A stretch of DNA of 64,000 nt from Desulforhopalus sp. (GTDB lineage Bacteria > Desulfobacterota > Desulfobulbia > Desulfobulbales > Desulfocapsaceae). The stretch covers positions 338,506 through 402,505 of the forward strand of contig JAOTRX010000005.1 of the NCBI GenBank assembly GCA_030247675.1, given 5' to 3'. Positions 53,529 to 64,000 of this stretch are shown here, piece by piece; the first letter of the stretch is position 1; each line of letters opens with the position of its first letter. The notes beneath the pieces were generated by a model. The model was not told the DNA's origin. It saw only the letters and a program-made list of their open reading frames with translations, and did no database searches. Position numbers and translations under genes: made by a program.

Positions 53529-54119
53529 ATGAGTACCTTCGGACAGGTTTATGTCAAAAATAATCAGTACAAGCTTAAAGGTTCATTCCATCATCTCACC
53601 GCCAACACGCCTATTCGTAACGCCGACGATGGTTGGAAACTACTCGGCGTCACCAACCCGCGAGATATGACCTTTATTCACTCCTATGGCGGCGAGGCAA
53701 TTTTTTTTGAATCGCTGAGCCAGGGCAAACTGATGGCCAGCCGGTGCGACAGCAAGGGCTGTGATTCGCAGGGCACCATCTACCAGCCATTCCGCATCCA
53801 TTGCCCGGACTGCCTTGGCAAAAATACCGTCCTCGATATGACCGAAAAAGCCAAGAAAACTGCGCGAATTCATACATTTATGGTCTGCGAGCGATCGGGG
53901 GCCTTCAACTCCCTCGATAAACCGATCAAATTCATCAACATTGAATTTGATGGCGTGGCGACCATCTTAATGAGTTATTTGAGCCTCGGCGAGCCGTCCT
54001 TTGGTATGCGGGTGCTACCCATATTTAAAACCAGCGGGCCAACTTTCACTATTCTCGACCTTTCTTGGGTTCCGGAAGGGACAAAAGCTGAACAACTCCC
54101 GGAGGGGTTCAGTTTTTAG
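53529..54119 (+). CDS. DUF35 zinc-ribbon/OB-fold protein, partner of the thiolase-like protein
   Basis: The 196-residue protein (ATG 53529 with AAGGAG about 10 nt upstream; a longer frame into the thiolase gene is rejected) has a zinc ribbon with Cys73, Cys78, Cys92 and Cys95, followed by an OB-like domain ('ARIHTFMVCERSGAFNS' onward). DUF35 proteins form complexes with thiolases and HMG-CoA synthase in archaea and with benzoylsuccinyl-CoA thiolase in bacteria (family knowledge), where they channel acyl-CoA. This supports a complex with the gene product just upstream. Confidence 0.88.
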   Translation: MSTFGQVYVKNNQYKLKGSFHHLTANTPIRNADDGWKLLGVTNPRDMTFIHSYGGEAIFFESLSQGKLMASRCDSKGCDSQGTIYQPFRIHCPDCLGKNTVLDMTEKAKKTARIHTFMVCERSGAFNSLDKPIKFINIEFDGVATILMSYLSLGEPSFGMRVLPIFKTSGPTFTILDLSWVPEGTKAEQLPEGFSF

Positions 54120-54276
54120 TGGACATGCGGCTTGATCGGGCGGTAAAAGATCCTCTTTGGCACAAATTGGCGGGGTTCTCAGCATATATACCATCCATTT
54201 CTGATCTCCTCGCCATGAAATTTTGTCTGAGATATCTCTCGGGCAACAGTTATTATTTCCTGCTAAGGAGGATCAA

Positions 54277-55923
54277 GTGAATAAGCCAAGCATTGCAATC
54301 GGCACAACAACCATCGGTAGTGTTGTAGATAATTTGGCGGAAAATTTTGGGGACAACATCGGCCTCGAGTACCATTCCCTGGATATCAGGAAAAACTGGA
54401 GGCAACTGCGGGAGAAGTATGACGAGGTCGCCAAAGGATTGATGGCCCTTGGTATCGCCAAGGGAGACAAGGTGGCAATCTGGGCCAACAACGTCCCTGA
54501 GTGGGTATACACACAATATGGCAGTGCGCGGATGGGTGCGGTCTTGGTAACTGTCAACACCAACTATCGCAGCAGCGAGCTTGAATACCTTTTAAAGCAA
54601 TCCGATGCAACTACGATAATCCTCATCGGTGGCATTAGAGAGCCGGACGATTATCTCAAGGTATTAACCAAGGTTTGCCCGGCCATCAGTGACAGCCAAC
54701 CGGGGCAACTCAATTGCGATAAGCTGCCATTTTTGAAAAACGTTATCTATCTCGGCAAAGAAAAGGTAGCCGGAATGTATAACTGGGATGATGTCATGGA
54801 AATGGGCAAGAAGATATCTGACGCAGAGCTCAAGACCCGCCTCGATTCGCTTTCCCCCGACGACGTCATCAATATGCAGTACACCTCCGGAACGACCGGT
54901 TTCCCCAAGGGTGTAATGCTTTCCCACACAAACCTGATTGGCAATGCCATGAGCATGGCTGAGTGCATGAAGCTCTCCACCGCTGATGCGATGTGTATCC
55001 CCGTGCCCTTCTTCCACTGCTTCGGTTGTGTTATCGGCACTCTGGTCTGCACGGTTTCCGGCTCGACCATGGCACCTGTGGTAGCCTTCTCGCCGGTGGG
55101 TGTCTTAAAAACCGTTGAGGCCTCCAAGTGCACCGCCCTTCTCGGCGTACCAACCATGTTCATCGCCGAGTTTGAGGAGATGGATAAAAATCACTACGAC
55201 ACCTCAAGTCTCAGGACAGGCGTCATGGCGGGATCCACCTGCCCGGTGGAGGTTATGAAGCGGGTTATCAAAGACATGGGGGCAAACGAGATGACCATTG
55301 TCTATGGTCAAACCGAGTCCTCCCCCGGAATAACCCAGACCCGTGACCAGGATTCGCTGGAATTAAAGACAACGACCGTCGGCAAGGCCCTGCCCAACGT
55401 CGAGGTGAAAATCGTCAATCCGGAGACGGGTCGCGAGGTCCCTATCGGCCAGCAGGGCGAACTGTGCACCAGGGGCTACCATGTCATGAAAGGCTACTAT
55501 AAGATGGCCGAGGCAACCAAGAAGGCAATCGATGCCGACAACTGGCTCCACACCGGCGACCTGGCGATCATGGACGAAAACGGCTATTGCAAGATCACCG
55601 GCAGAATCAAAGACATGATCATCCGCGGTGGCGAGAATATCTACCCCCGCGAAGTAGAGGAATTCCTCTACACTAATCCGAAGGTAAAAGATGTGCAGGT
55701 AGTCGGTGTTTCAAACGAAAAATATGGGGAAGAAGTAGCTGCCTTCATTCAGCTCAAACCTTCTCAAAAGGCCACCGGGGAGGAGATTATCTCCTTCTGC
55801 AAAGACCAGATATCATACTATAAGATCCCGAAACACATCTTTTTCGTGAACGAATATCCGACAACTGCCAGCGGCAAGATTCAAAAATACAAACTGCGGG
55901 AGATTGCCGAAACGCAATTGTAA
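54277..55923 (+). CDS. Medium/long-chain-type acyl-CoA ligase
   Basis: I start at GTG 54277 because AAGGAGG lies 5 nt upstream; an in-frame TTG at 54223 has no such signal. The 548-residue ANL ligase has P-loop 'YTSGTTGFPKGVMLSH', A5 'TIVYGQTESSPG', A7 'NWLHTGDLAIMDENGY', A8 'IIRGGENIYPREVEEFLY' and the A10 lysine in 'TASGKIQKYKLRE'. All catalytic residues look intact. It follows the DUF35 gene after 157 nt. Substrate specificity is not readable. Confidence 0.92.
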   Translation: MNKPSIAIGTTTIGSVVDNLAENFGDNIGLEYHSLDIRKNWRQLREKYDEVAKGLMALGIAKGDKVAIWANNVPEWVYTQYGSARMGAVLVTVNTNYRSSELEYLLKQSDATTIILIGGIREPDDYLKVLTKVCPAISDSQPGQLNCDKLPFLKNVIYLGKEKVAGMYNWDDVMEMGKKISDAELKTRLDSLSPDDVINMQYTSGTTGFPKGVMLSHTNLIGNAMSMAECMKLSTADAMCIPVPFFHCFGCVIGTLVCTVSGSTMAPVVAFSPVGVLKTVEASKCTALLGVPTMFIAEFEEMDKNHYDTSSLRTGVMAGSTCPVEVMKRVIKDMGANEMTIVYGQTESSPGITQTRDQDSLELKTTTVGKALPNVEVKIVNPETGREVPIGQQGELCTRGYHVMKGYYKMAEATKKAIDADNWLHTGDLAIMDENGYCKITGRIKDMIIRGGENIYPREVEEFLYTNPKVKDVQVVGVSNEKYGEEVAAFIQLKPSQKATGEEIISFCKDQISYYKIPKHIFFVNEYPTTASGKIQKYKLREIAETQL

Positions 55924-55967
55924 ATCTCCCTGCAACCACATCAACTGTACCTGATGGCAAACAGATA

Positions 55968-56006
55968 GTCGTTGCCACCCCAGGAGGACATGGGAATGGC
56001 AACGAC
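55968..56006. repeat. Inverted repeat in the gap between the ligase and aacS
   Basis: GTCGTTGCCA (55968-55977) and TGGCAACGAC (55997-56006) are perfect 10-nt arms around a 19-nt centre that contains a further CCC/GGG pair. With no T-run, it looks more like an operator or a stabilising hairpin than a terminator. Confidence 0.8.
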
Positions 56007-56113
56007 TTCAGAATAACGCTGGACAAAGAAAGGAAACGGCGAACAACGAAATAGCACAACAAGATCCTCAGAATGGAAACATAAATTTCTCATACACAGA
56101 GAAGAGGAAGACC

Positions 56114-58063
<1,950 letters not shown>

Positions 58064-58168
58064 ACAGTGTAGTTGTGTCGGTAATTGGGAATGAGATGTA
58101 CGCCGTACCATGATCGTTGAACAGTTTGCCGGTTCACCACTTCACATCCTCTCAACAGGGAGAAAACC

Positions 58169-59338
58169 ATGAAATTATTTTCTCTTTTGAATTTTGGCCT
58201 GGGTGAAACTGCCGATCTTTTACGCAATTCGGTTCGAGATTTCGTCGACGCGGAGATTGCTCCGCTTGCGGCGGAGATCGACCGCAACGATTTCTTTCCC
58301 CCTGAGCTGTGGCGAAAGATGGGGGAAATGGGCCTTCTTGGAATTACCGTTCCGGAAAGTTACGGCGGTGCCGAAATGGGCTACCTCGAACATGTCATCG
58401 CCATGGAGGAGATCAGCCGCGGCTCGGCCTCAGTTGGTCTGGCTTACGGGGCCCATTCCAATCTCTGCGTCAATCAACTGAAACTGAACGGCACCGAGGA
58501 GCAAAAACAACGCTATCTGCCAAAGCTCATTTCCGGCGAACACATCGGGGCCCTGGCCATGAGTGAGGCAGGATCTGGTTCTGACGTCGTCAGCATGCGT
58601 CTTTCCGCAGTCAGACAAGGCGACAGCTATATTCTCAACGGCACGAAGATGTGGATCACCAATGGTCCGAATGCCGATGTCCTGGTCGTCTACGCCAAAA
58701 CCGCACCGGAGAAAAAACATCAGGGGATAACGGCTTTCATCGTGGAAAAGACCATGCCCGGCTTCTCAACCAGCCCAAAGCTGGACAAGCTCGGTATGCG
58801 GGGCTCTCCTACCTGTGAACTGGTTTTTGATAACTGCGCTGTTCCGGCGGAGAATATTCTCGGCAGATTAGACAGAGGCGTTGAGGTGTTGATGAGCGGC
58901 CTGAACTATGAACGGCTGGTGCTTACCGGCGGTCCTTTGGGAATTATGTGTGCCTGTATGGAGGTGGTGCTTCCTTACATCCATATGCGGCGCCAGTTCG
59001 GCCGGGCGATCGGTGAATTCGAACTGATGCAAGGCAAGATCGCCGATATGTACGCGACCTGGAACGCCTGCAAGGCTTATACCTATACAGTAGCCAAGGC
59101 GGCTGACAGCGGCGGCAATATTCGTAAGGATTCTGCCGCGGTGATTCTCTACGCGGCCGAGAGAGCGACCTGGATGGCCCTTGAGGCAATTCAGTGTTTG
59201 GGTGGTAATGGCTACATCAATGACTACCCCACCGGCCGGCTTCTTCGTGATGCGAAACTCTACGAGATCGGCGCAGGCACCAGCGAAATCCGCCGCATGC
59301 TGATAGGCCGGGAACTCTTTAAAGACACTGAGGCTTAA
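58169..59338 (+). CDS. Isovaleryl-CoA dehydrogenase-type acyl-CoA dehydrogenase
   Basis: The 389-residue flavoprotein has the acyl-CoA dehydrogenase signatures '[18 protein letters not shown]', '[20 protein letters not shown]' and '[20 protein letters not shown]'. The segment '[16 protein letters not shown]' and the base in '[14 protein letters not shown]' (Glu248) are as in isovaleryl-CoA dehydrogenase, while the usual C-terminal YEGT base is replaced by 'YEIGAGTSE'. This favours a branched (leucine-derived) substrate. It uses electron-transfer flavoprotein in other bacteria. It is the last gene before a strong terminator. Confidence 0.92.
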   Translation: MKLFSLLNFGLGETADLLRNSVRDFVDAEIAPLAAEIDRNDFFPPELWRKMGEMGLLGITVPESYGGAEMGYLEHVIAMEEISRGSASVGLAYGAHSNLCVNQLKLNGTEEQKQRYLPKLISGEHIGALAMSEAGSGSDVVSMRLSAVRQGDSYILNGTKMWITNGPNADVLVVYAKTAPEKKHQGITAFIVEKTMPGFSTSPKLDKLGMRGSPTCELVFDNCAVPAENILGRLDRGVEVLMSGLNYERLVLTGGPLGIMCACMEVVLPYIHMRRQFGRAIGEFELMQGKIADMYATWNACKAYTYTVAKAADSGGNIRKDSAAVILYAAERATWMALEAIQCLGGNGYINDYPTGRLLRDAKLYEIGAGTSEIRRMLIGRELFKDTEA

Positions 59339-59393
59339 ACGCTCGGTGCGATGAGAATTGCCAGTGCCTCGGCAATCCCCCTAGCAATAAAAA

Positions 59394-59423
59394 AAGGGGT
59401 TAGCTATTTCTAGCTAACCCCTT
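59394..59423 (+). terminator. Bidirectional intrinsic terminator
   Basis: AAGGGGTTAGCTA (59394-59406), loop TTTC and TAGCTAACCCCTT (59411-59423) form a perfect 13-bp stem. A-runs lie on the left and GAATTTTT on the right. It ends the plus-strand catabolic operon and the minus-strand tRNA-Leu transcript. Confidence 0.88.
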
Positions 59424-59433
59424 GAATTTTTAC

Positions 59434-59814
<381 letters not shown>

Positions 59815-60690
59815 ATGAAATTCTCCGGATTGTATGTGTGCTGCATGGCAGCTCTTCTCATCGGCTCAGGGGCCAACGCCCTCACCATGCCGGAGAGTGG
59901 ACAGGATAAAAGGGTTGAATGGAAAATCCAGCAAACGTGGCCTATTGCAGGGAAATCCCTGGCGATGGTGAACTCGCTGGACGGGAAATTCGCTTTTATT
60001 CTCAACGATAAGCAACAGGTGCAAGTTTTCAATAATCAGGGGCAGCTCCAAGGAAGTATCCCTGTAGAAGAAGGTGTCTCGGCAATTGATATCTCCCCCC
60101 AGGGAGAGGTGTTGTACCTTATAAATAATGCCACTCAATCGTTCACTTCAGTTGCCGTGTCCTTTGTTGTTGATGTTGATAGCACCGGTTCTCCATTTAA
60201 AGGCCCGGCTGAAGCACCTGTCAATATAGTTTTGTTCACTGATTTCGAATGTCCGTATTGCCGTCAGATTATCCCACTTCTCGACGAAGTACTTGAAAAA
60301 AATCCGAAAAATGTCAAACTGACCTTTAAAAACATGCCATTGAAATTCCACAAACTTGCTGAACCCAGCGCCAAGGCAGCGCTCGCCGCTCATGAGCAGG
60401 GGAAGTTCTGGCCTTTTCACGACAAGTTATTTGCCGAAAAAAAGTTAGCAGAAGATACTATCAAAAAGACCGCTACTGCTCTCAATCTTGATATTGCGCG
60501 GTTTGAAAAAGACATGGAATCACCCAAAATTCAGAACAAGCTCCAGAAAGATATCCTCGATGCCCAGAATGCCGGAGTAACCGGGACACCAACTCTCTTT
60601 ATCAATGGCCGCGCCCCCCGGCAACGAAGCCTTGAAGGGATCCAGGCTATTATTGACGATGAATTGCAAAAATTGACTAAAAAGCCGTGA
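59815..60690 (+). CDS. Periplasmic DsbA-like thioredoxin-fold protein with N-terminal propeller-like segment
   Basis: From ATG 59815 (GAGGA 5 nt upstream) the 291-residue protein starts with a signal peptide ending near 'GSGANA' (residue 22). Residues about 30-110 have beta-propeller-like repeats ('GKSLAMVNSLDGKFAFILND', 'AIDISPQGEVLYLINN'). A DsbA/DsbG-like (COG1651) domain follows with the redox motif Cys146-Pro-Tyr-Cys149 and the cis-Pro loop 'GVTGTPTLFING'. It probably oxidises or isomerises disulfides in the periplasm. The fused N-terminal segment may bind a partner. Confidence 0.85.
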   Translation: MKFSGLYVCCMAALLIGSGANALTMPESGQDKRVEWKIQQTWPIAGKSLAMVNSLDGKFAFILNDKQQVQVFNNQGQLQGSIPVEEGVSAIDISPQGEVLYLINNATQSFTSVAVSFVVDVDSTGSPFKGPAEAPVNIVLFTDFECPYCRQIIPLLDEVLEKNPKNVKLTFKNMPLKFHKLAEPSAKAALAAHEQGKFWPFHDKLFAEKKLAEDTIKKTATALNLDIARFEKDMESPKIQNKLQKDILDAQNAGVTGTPTLFINGRAPRQRSLEGIQAIIDDELQKLTKKP

Positions 60691-60694
60691 TTGC

Positions 60695-61651
60695 ATGAAC
60701 GCCGATATTATAGAAAGGGAGCTTACCTTTATAGATAATGCCAAGGCCTGCTCCCTCTATGGCGCTCTCAACAAAAATCTGCTCGCCATAGAAAAGTGCT
60801 CGGGGGTGACGATTCATGCGCGTGGAACCAATCTGCGCATTGTCGGCATGCCCCACGAGGTAGAACTGGTAGAGGGCCTTCTCAGCCAACTCTACGAACT
60901 GGTTAACCGAGGATATCCTGTTTTTAGCTCCGATTTTGCCTTTGGCCTGAAAATCCTTGAATCCACCCCCAACGCGCGACTCGATAGAATCTTTCTCGAC
61001 AAGGTCTATGTAACGACCCAAAATCGCGTGATATCACCAAAGACAAGGAACCAAAAATCCTATATCGATGCCATTCGTGACAACGATATTGTCTTTGGAA
61101 TAGGACCGGCCGGCACCGGTAAGACCTATCTTGCCGTGGCCATGGCCGTGTCCGCCCTCACCACCGGCCAGGTCAAATCCATCATCCTCACCCGTCCAGC
61201 GGTGGAGGCCGGTGAAAAACTCGGCTTTTTACCGGGAGATGTGGCCCAGAAAGTAAACCCGTATCTTCGCCCCCTGCACGATGCCCTCAATGATATGCTT
61301 GGTCCCGAGAAGGCCGGAACCCTCATCGAACAGGAAGTTATCGAGATAGCTCCCCTTGCCTTTATGCGCGGCCGGACACTCAGCAACGCCTTTATTATCC
61401 TCGACGAAGCACAGAATACCACCCGCGAGCAGATGAAGATGTTTCTGACCAGGATCGGCTTTGACTCCCGGGCGGTAATAACCGGCGATACCACCCAAGT
61501 CGACCTGCCGATGAAGAATCAGTCCGGTCTCCTCCAAGCCAGGAAGATCCTCGGCAACATTGACGGCATTAGGTTCTGCTCATTTTCCAAAGAAGATGTG
61601 GTCCGTCACCCATTAGTCCAACAGATTATCAACGCTTACGAAAAGCAATAA
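60695..61651 (+). CDS. phoH: PhoH-like ATPase (PhoH/YbeZ)
   Basis: The 318-residue protein has an N-terminal KH-like region and a PhoH AAA-type domain: Walker A '[16 protein letters not shown]' (GPAGTGKT about residues 137-144), '[16 protein letters not shown]', and Walker B '[19 protein letters not shown]'. YbeZ works with the RNase YbeY in ribosome maturation or RNA quality control (E. coli and others); here ybeY follows 10 nt downstream, supporting the pair. It starts 4 nt after the DsbA-like gene. Confidence 0.94.
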   Translation: MNADIIERELTFIDNAKACSLYGALNKNLLAIEKCSGVTIHARGTNLRIVGMPHEVELVEGLLSQLYELVNRGYPVFSSDFAFGLKILESTPNARLDRIFLDKVYVTTQNRVISPKTRNQKSYIDAIRDNDIVFGIGPAGTGKTYLAVAMAVSALTTGQVKSIILTRPAVEAGEKLGFLPGDVAQKVNPYLRPLHDALNDMLGPEKAGTLIEQEVIEIAPLAFMRGRTLSNAFIILDEAQNTTREQMKMFLTRIGFDSRAVITGDTTQVDLPMKNQSGLLQARKILGNIDGIRFCSFSKEDVVRHPLVQQIINAYEKQ

Positions 61652-61661
61652 GGCCTATTGC

Positions 61662-62858
61662 ATGCCGACCCAACTAACCAGCCACTACCGCTCCCCTGAT
61701 CACCCTGGTTTGGAGCGGTTGCTCATCAAACTGGCCAATCGTCTCCTTAAAGAATGCGGTGTCGCTGATCACACCCTCAGCATCCTTTTGGTAGGTGACG
61801 AGGAGATGACCCAGCTGAACAGTCAGTACCGTAACAAGAACCAGCCAACCAACGTCCTCTCCTTCCCAATTGCCGACGGAGCTGACGCATCACTTGCCAC
61901 CTTACCGATAAAGGAGCTCGGTGATATCGTCATCTCTATCGATACCGCCATCCGGGAATCGATCCAATATGGCCAATCATTGCAACAGCGCACAACATGG
62001 CTGCTTGTACATGGCCTGCTCCACCTGCTTGGCTATGATCACGAACGCTCAGCAGTTGAAGAGACAAAAATGCTGGCCAAAGAAAATGAGCTGCTCAACA
62101 GGATAGACACCTTCAGGAGAACTAGAATGACCAAACTTGCCATCAATGTTGATCATGTTGCTACCGTCCGGCAGGCTCGAAGAATCGCGGAACCAGATCC
62201 GGTTGCTGCAGCATCTATCTGTGAAATAGCTGGGGCCTCGGGGATTGTCGTCCATCTGCGCGAGGACCGACGGCATATTCAAGATCGAGACGTTGTTTTA
62301 CTCCGCCAAACCATCAAAACTAAATTGAACCTGGAGATGGGCGCGAACAAAGATATCATCGCCATAGCTCTTGATATCAAACCCGATTTCATCACCTTGG
62401 TCCCTGAAAAGCGTGAGGAATTAACCACGGAAGGTGGTCTCGACATCGTTCGGCAGCAAGCAAAAATTGCCAAAGTTGTTGAGAAAATGACCTCAGCGGC
62501 AATTCCGGTGTCAATTTTTGTCGATCCCGACCCAAAACAACTGGCGGCAGCCAAGAAGATCGGTGCGACCTTTGTTGAGCTGCATACAGGTCGATACTGT
62601 GATGCCATAAATGAGGCGGCGCGCGACCATGAATTTGACCTTCTCGTGGCGGCAGCGGAAGAGGCCTCCCAGATGGGACTCCGGGTCTGCGCCGGGCATG
62701 GCCTCGGCTACCATAACACAGCGGCCATTGCTTCTATCGGTGCAATCGAAGAACTCTCCATCGGCCATGCGATTATTGCTCGTTCCATCTTTACCGGCTT
62801 GGATCAGGCAGTCAGAGATATGCTCGCCATAATCCGTCAGGCCGATATGCTGTTGTAA
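61662..62858 (+). CDS. ybeY-pdxJ: YbeY-PdxJ fusion: rRNA maturation RNase plus pyridoxine 5'-phosphate synthase
   Basis: One 398-residue frame joins two normally separate enzymes. Residues about 1-150 are YbeY, with the zinc motif H117-x3-H121-x5-H127 in '[14 protein letters not shown]' and the substrate loop '[11 protein letters not shown]'. Residues 156-398 are a full-length PdxJ ('[19 protein letters not shown]', '[17 protein letters not shown]', '[15 protein letters not shown]', '[13 protein letters not shown]'), the last step of deoxyxylulose-5-phosphate-dependent vitamin B6 synthesis. There is no linker. An internal AGGAG 8 nt before Met156 (62127) could allow separate PdxJ as well. Confidence 0.92.
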   Translation: MPTQLTSHYRSPDHPGLERLLIKLANRLLKECGVADHTLSILLVGDEEMTQLNSQYRNKNQPTNVLSFPIADGADASLATLPIKELGDIVISIDTAIRESIQYGQSLQQRTTWLLVHGLLHLLGYDHERSAVEETKMLAKENELLNRIDTFRRTRMTKLAINVDHVATVRQARRIAEPDPVAAASICEIAGASGIVVHLREDRRHIQDRDVVLLRQTIKTKLNLEMGANKDIIAIALDIKPDFITLVPEKREELTTEGGLDIVRQQAKIAKVVEKMTSAAIPVSIFVDPDPKQLAAAKKIGATFVELHTGRYCDAINEAARDHEFDLLVAAAEEASQMGLRVCAGHGLGYHNTAAIASIGAIEELSIGHAIIARSIFTGLDQAVRDMLAIIRQADMLL

Positions 62859-62918
62859 CAAGTATTATCCAACCAGCCAACTGCCTCCAGATTCCTGCCC
62901 AGTTTCTACTGATCTGGA

Positions 62919-62947
62919 TTGACAATGGAGATTATGGTATGTTAAAA
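62919..62947 (+). promoter_or_regulatory. Candidate promoter of tRNA-Leu(UAA)
   Basis: TTGACA (62919-62924), a 17-nt spacer and a weak -10 TTAAAA (62942-62947) precede the tRNA by 17 nt. The -35 is perfect; the -10 is poor. Confidence 0.45.
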
Positions 62948-62964
62948 GCACTCTACTTCTAAAG

Positions 62965-63052
62965 GCCTGGATGGTGGAACCGGTAGACACCCGAGACTTA
63001 AAATCTCGTGCTCCTTGTGGGCGTGCGAGTTCGACTCTCGCTCTAGGCACCA
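62965..63052 (+). tRNA. tRNA-Leu(UAA)
   Basis: The plus strand reads GCCTGGATGGTGGAACCGGT at the 5' end, anticodon TAA in GACTTAAAATC, a long variable arm and encoded CCA. The acceptor stem GCCTGGA/TCTAGGC pairs with one G-T. Length is 88 nt. Confidence 0.96.
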
Positions 63053-63058
63053 TTTTTT

Positions 63059-63096
63059 AAAGGGGATTCAGAGATTTTTCTGAATCCCCTTTTTTA
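63059..63096 (+). terminator. Intrinsic terminator after tRNA-Leu(UAA)
   Basis: AAAGGGGATTCAGA (63059-63072), a 6-nt loop and TCTGAATCCCCTTT (63079-63092), then TTTT, form a perfect 14-bp stem directly after the tRNA. Confidence 0.9.
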
Positions 63097-63164
63097 TTGC
63101 TAAATATGTTTATTGCTTTTGATGATAAAGCAATTATCCCAGCCAATACGACAGTTGATATATC

Positions 63165-63770
63165 ATGGAAAGATATAAAGGCGTGAAATTCAATTACAAA
63201 CAAGTTGCCAAATCGTTCACGACTGCGCAGGAGCCTCTGCTTCAACTTAATCGATGGGCATATCTCTTTTCGCAGCTAGGTCTCACCCCTGTTCACTCTG
63301 AAGGAGCTTATGGCAACCACTCCTACCGGACCGGATCCTCATCATTTATCATAACAAAATCCGGTATGGTACCGACAGAAGATGTTGATGAAGACAGTTT
63401 TGCGCATATCATCGCTTTCGAAAATTCCGCAAACTGCTTTCTTTTTGAAGGCCCATCGATTCCTTCTTCAGAAACCTTGCTACACGGCCTCATCTACACG
63501 TCCAGTCCCTACATCACAGCCATTCTCCACGGCCATTGCAGCTTGTTTCTGAAATATGCTACGGCTCTAGACTTACCCATTACCAGAACCTTCCATCCAT
63601 ACGGCACACGGGAACTGGCTGAATCGGCTCTCGATATTATAAATACATCAACCCGGTTTTTCATTCTTAGAGACCATGGCTTTGTTGCTTTGGGTGAAAG
63701 TATGGAGGAAGCAGGAAATTTAACGCTTGATATACTCACCAAGCTCCTTCAACTCATACAAAAAAGGTAG
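63165..63770 (+). CDS. Class II aldolase/adducin family protein
   Basis: The 201-residue protein matches the class II aldolase (fuculose-phosphate aldolase-like) fold. The zinc ligands appear as His-Gly-His in 'AILHGHCSLF' and a third His in 'FILRDHGFVALGESMEEAG'. The N-terminal 'GAYGNHSYRTGSSSFIIT KSG' region corresponds to the phosphate-binding 'GNxS' segment. The substrate (sugar phosphate or methylthioribulose-type) is not readable. It is a single gene following the tRNA terminator, with no strong ribosome-binding site. Confidence 0.82.
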   Translation: MERYKGVKFNYKQVAKSFTTAQEPLLQLNRWAYLFSQLGLTPVHSEGAYGNHSYRTGSSSFIITKSGMVPTEDVDEDSFAHIIAFENSANCFLFEGPSIPSSETLLHGLIYTSSPYITAILHGHCSLFLKYATALDLPITRTFHPYGTRELAESALDIINTSTRFFILRDHGFVALGESMEEAGNLTLDILTKLLQLIQKR

Positions 63771-63966
63771 CTTTGATTGAGAACTGACACTTTTGTTTAT
63801 TATCATTCAGAAGTAAAAAACGGCAAATCAGCTGCATAGGATTGAGCATCCAATAAATCATTTCCCTTGATCATTTTTCTTCTTGACGGTCCGGGACGAA
63901 TCAAGTAGTTTGCCGCGGACTTGAGCGAGGGATGATTCTGGTGTTTAGGAATAAGGCATTAGGATC

Positions 63967-64000
63967 ATGGTTAAAAATCGTTTAGGAATGGAAGTTGAGA
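63967..64000 (+). CDS. Possible start of a gene running off the right edge
   Basis: ATG 63967 preceded by AGGATC opens a frame 'MVKNRLGMEVE' that reaches the window end. With 11 codons no family can be named. Confidence 0.3.
   Translation, partial: MVKNRLGMEVE

Noticed and set aside
54155..54175. TGGCAC...TTGGC resembling a sigma-54 promoter before the acyl-CoA ligase
   Set aside because: The GG-to-GC distance is off by one and no enhancer-binding protein gene is nearby.
62865..63053. Minus-strand frame with 'RARVELARPQGARDFKSRVS'
   Set aside because: It is the antisense translation of tRNA-Leu(UAA), a common false call.

Overview
The window looks like one chromosome segment of a motile, Gram-negative, strictly or facultatively anaerobic member of the Desulfobacterota, probably Desulfobulbales-like. 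This is inferred from three things: the flagellar gene order (flhA-flhF-flhG-fliA-flgF-flgG-flgA-flgH-flgI-flgJ), the mosaic of LivFGHMK transport with acyl-CoA ligases and an isovaleryl-CoA-type dehydrogenase, and the overall protein character. P- and L-ring genes (flgI, flgH) show an outer membrane. No species call is possible from the sequence alone.

Positions 1-13.3 kb (plus strand) form a flagellar export, rod, ring, hook-junction and regulation cluster. It runs from the 3' end of flhA through flhF, flhG, the sigma-28 gene fliA, rod genes flgF and flgG, flgA, flgH, flgI and flgJ, then an uncharacterised gene, flgM, flgN, flgK and flgL. csrA-fliW follow at 13.5-14.1 kb. On the minus strand at 14.2-18.9 kb lie flagellin, flaG, fliD, fliS and two small helical proteins that are probably chaperones. 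Three sigma-28-like promoters are visible; they share a 12-nt spacer.

Positions 19.5-30.1 kb hold a flagellin-glycosylation block. A Maf-type (DUF115) glycosyltransferase is on the plus strand. The minus strand carries a nine-gene pseudaminic-acid-type operon: pseB, pseC, pseF, an NAD-epimerase homologue, a hexapeptide acyltransferase, a pseG-like gene, a beta-propeller protein, a WbqC-like protein and pseI. No GNAT-type pseH is visible.

Positions 30.5-33.3 kb carry two tandem PilZ-domain paralogues, a FliK-like protein and a stand-alone FlhB C-terminal homologue. A duplicated tRNA-Val/tRNA-Asp pair follows. Next comes the protein-quality-control block on the minus strand: tig, clpP, clpX, lon.

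Positions 40.2-49.4 kb (minus strand) contain a branched-chain-amino-acid-type ABC transporter (livG-acyl-CoA ligase-livH-livM-livK-livF), a universal stress protein and an acyl-CoA-ligase homologue lacking key catalytic residues. A GAF-PAS-LuxR regulator sits just upstream. A divergent plus-strand catabolic block at 51.4-59.3 kb holds an XRE-cupin regulator, a thiolase-like protein without its cysteine nucleophile, a DUF35 zinc/OB protein, an acyl-CoA ligase, acetoacetyl-CoA synthetase and an isovaleryl-CoA-type dehydrogenase. Together these suggest uptake, CoA activation and oxidation of branched-chain or other organic acids.

The right end has tRNA-Leu(UAG), a DsbA-like periplasmic protein, phoH, an in-frame ybeY-pdxJ fusion, tRNA-Leu(UAA) and a class II aldolase-like protein. 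No CRISPR array, insertion sequence, rRNA or prophage was seen.
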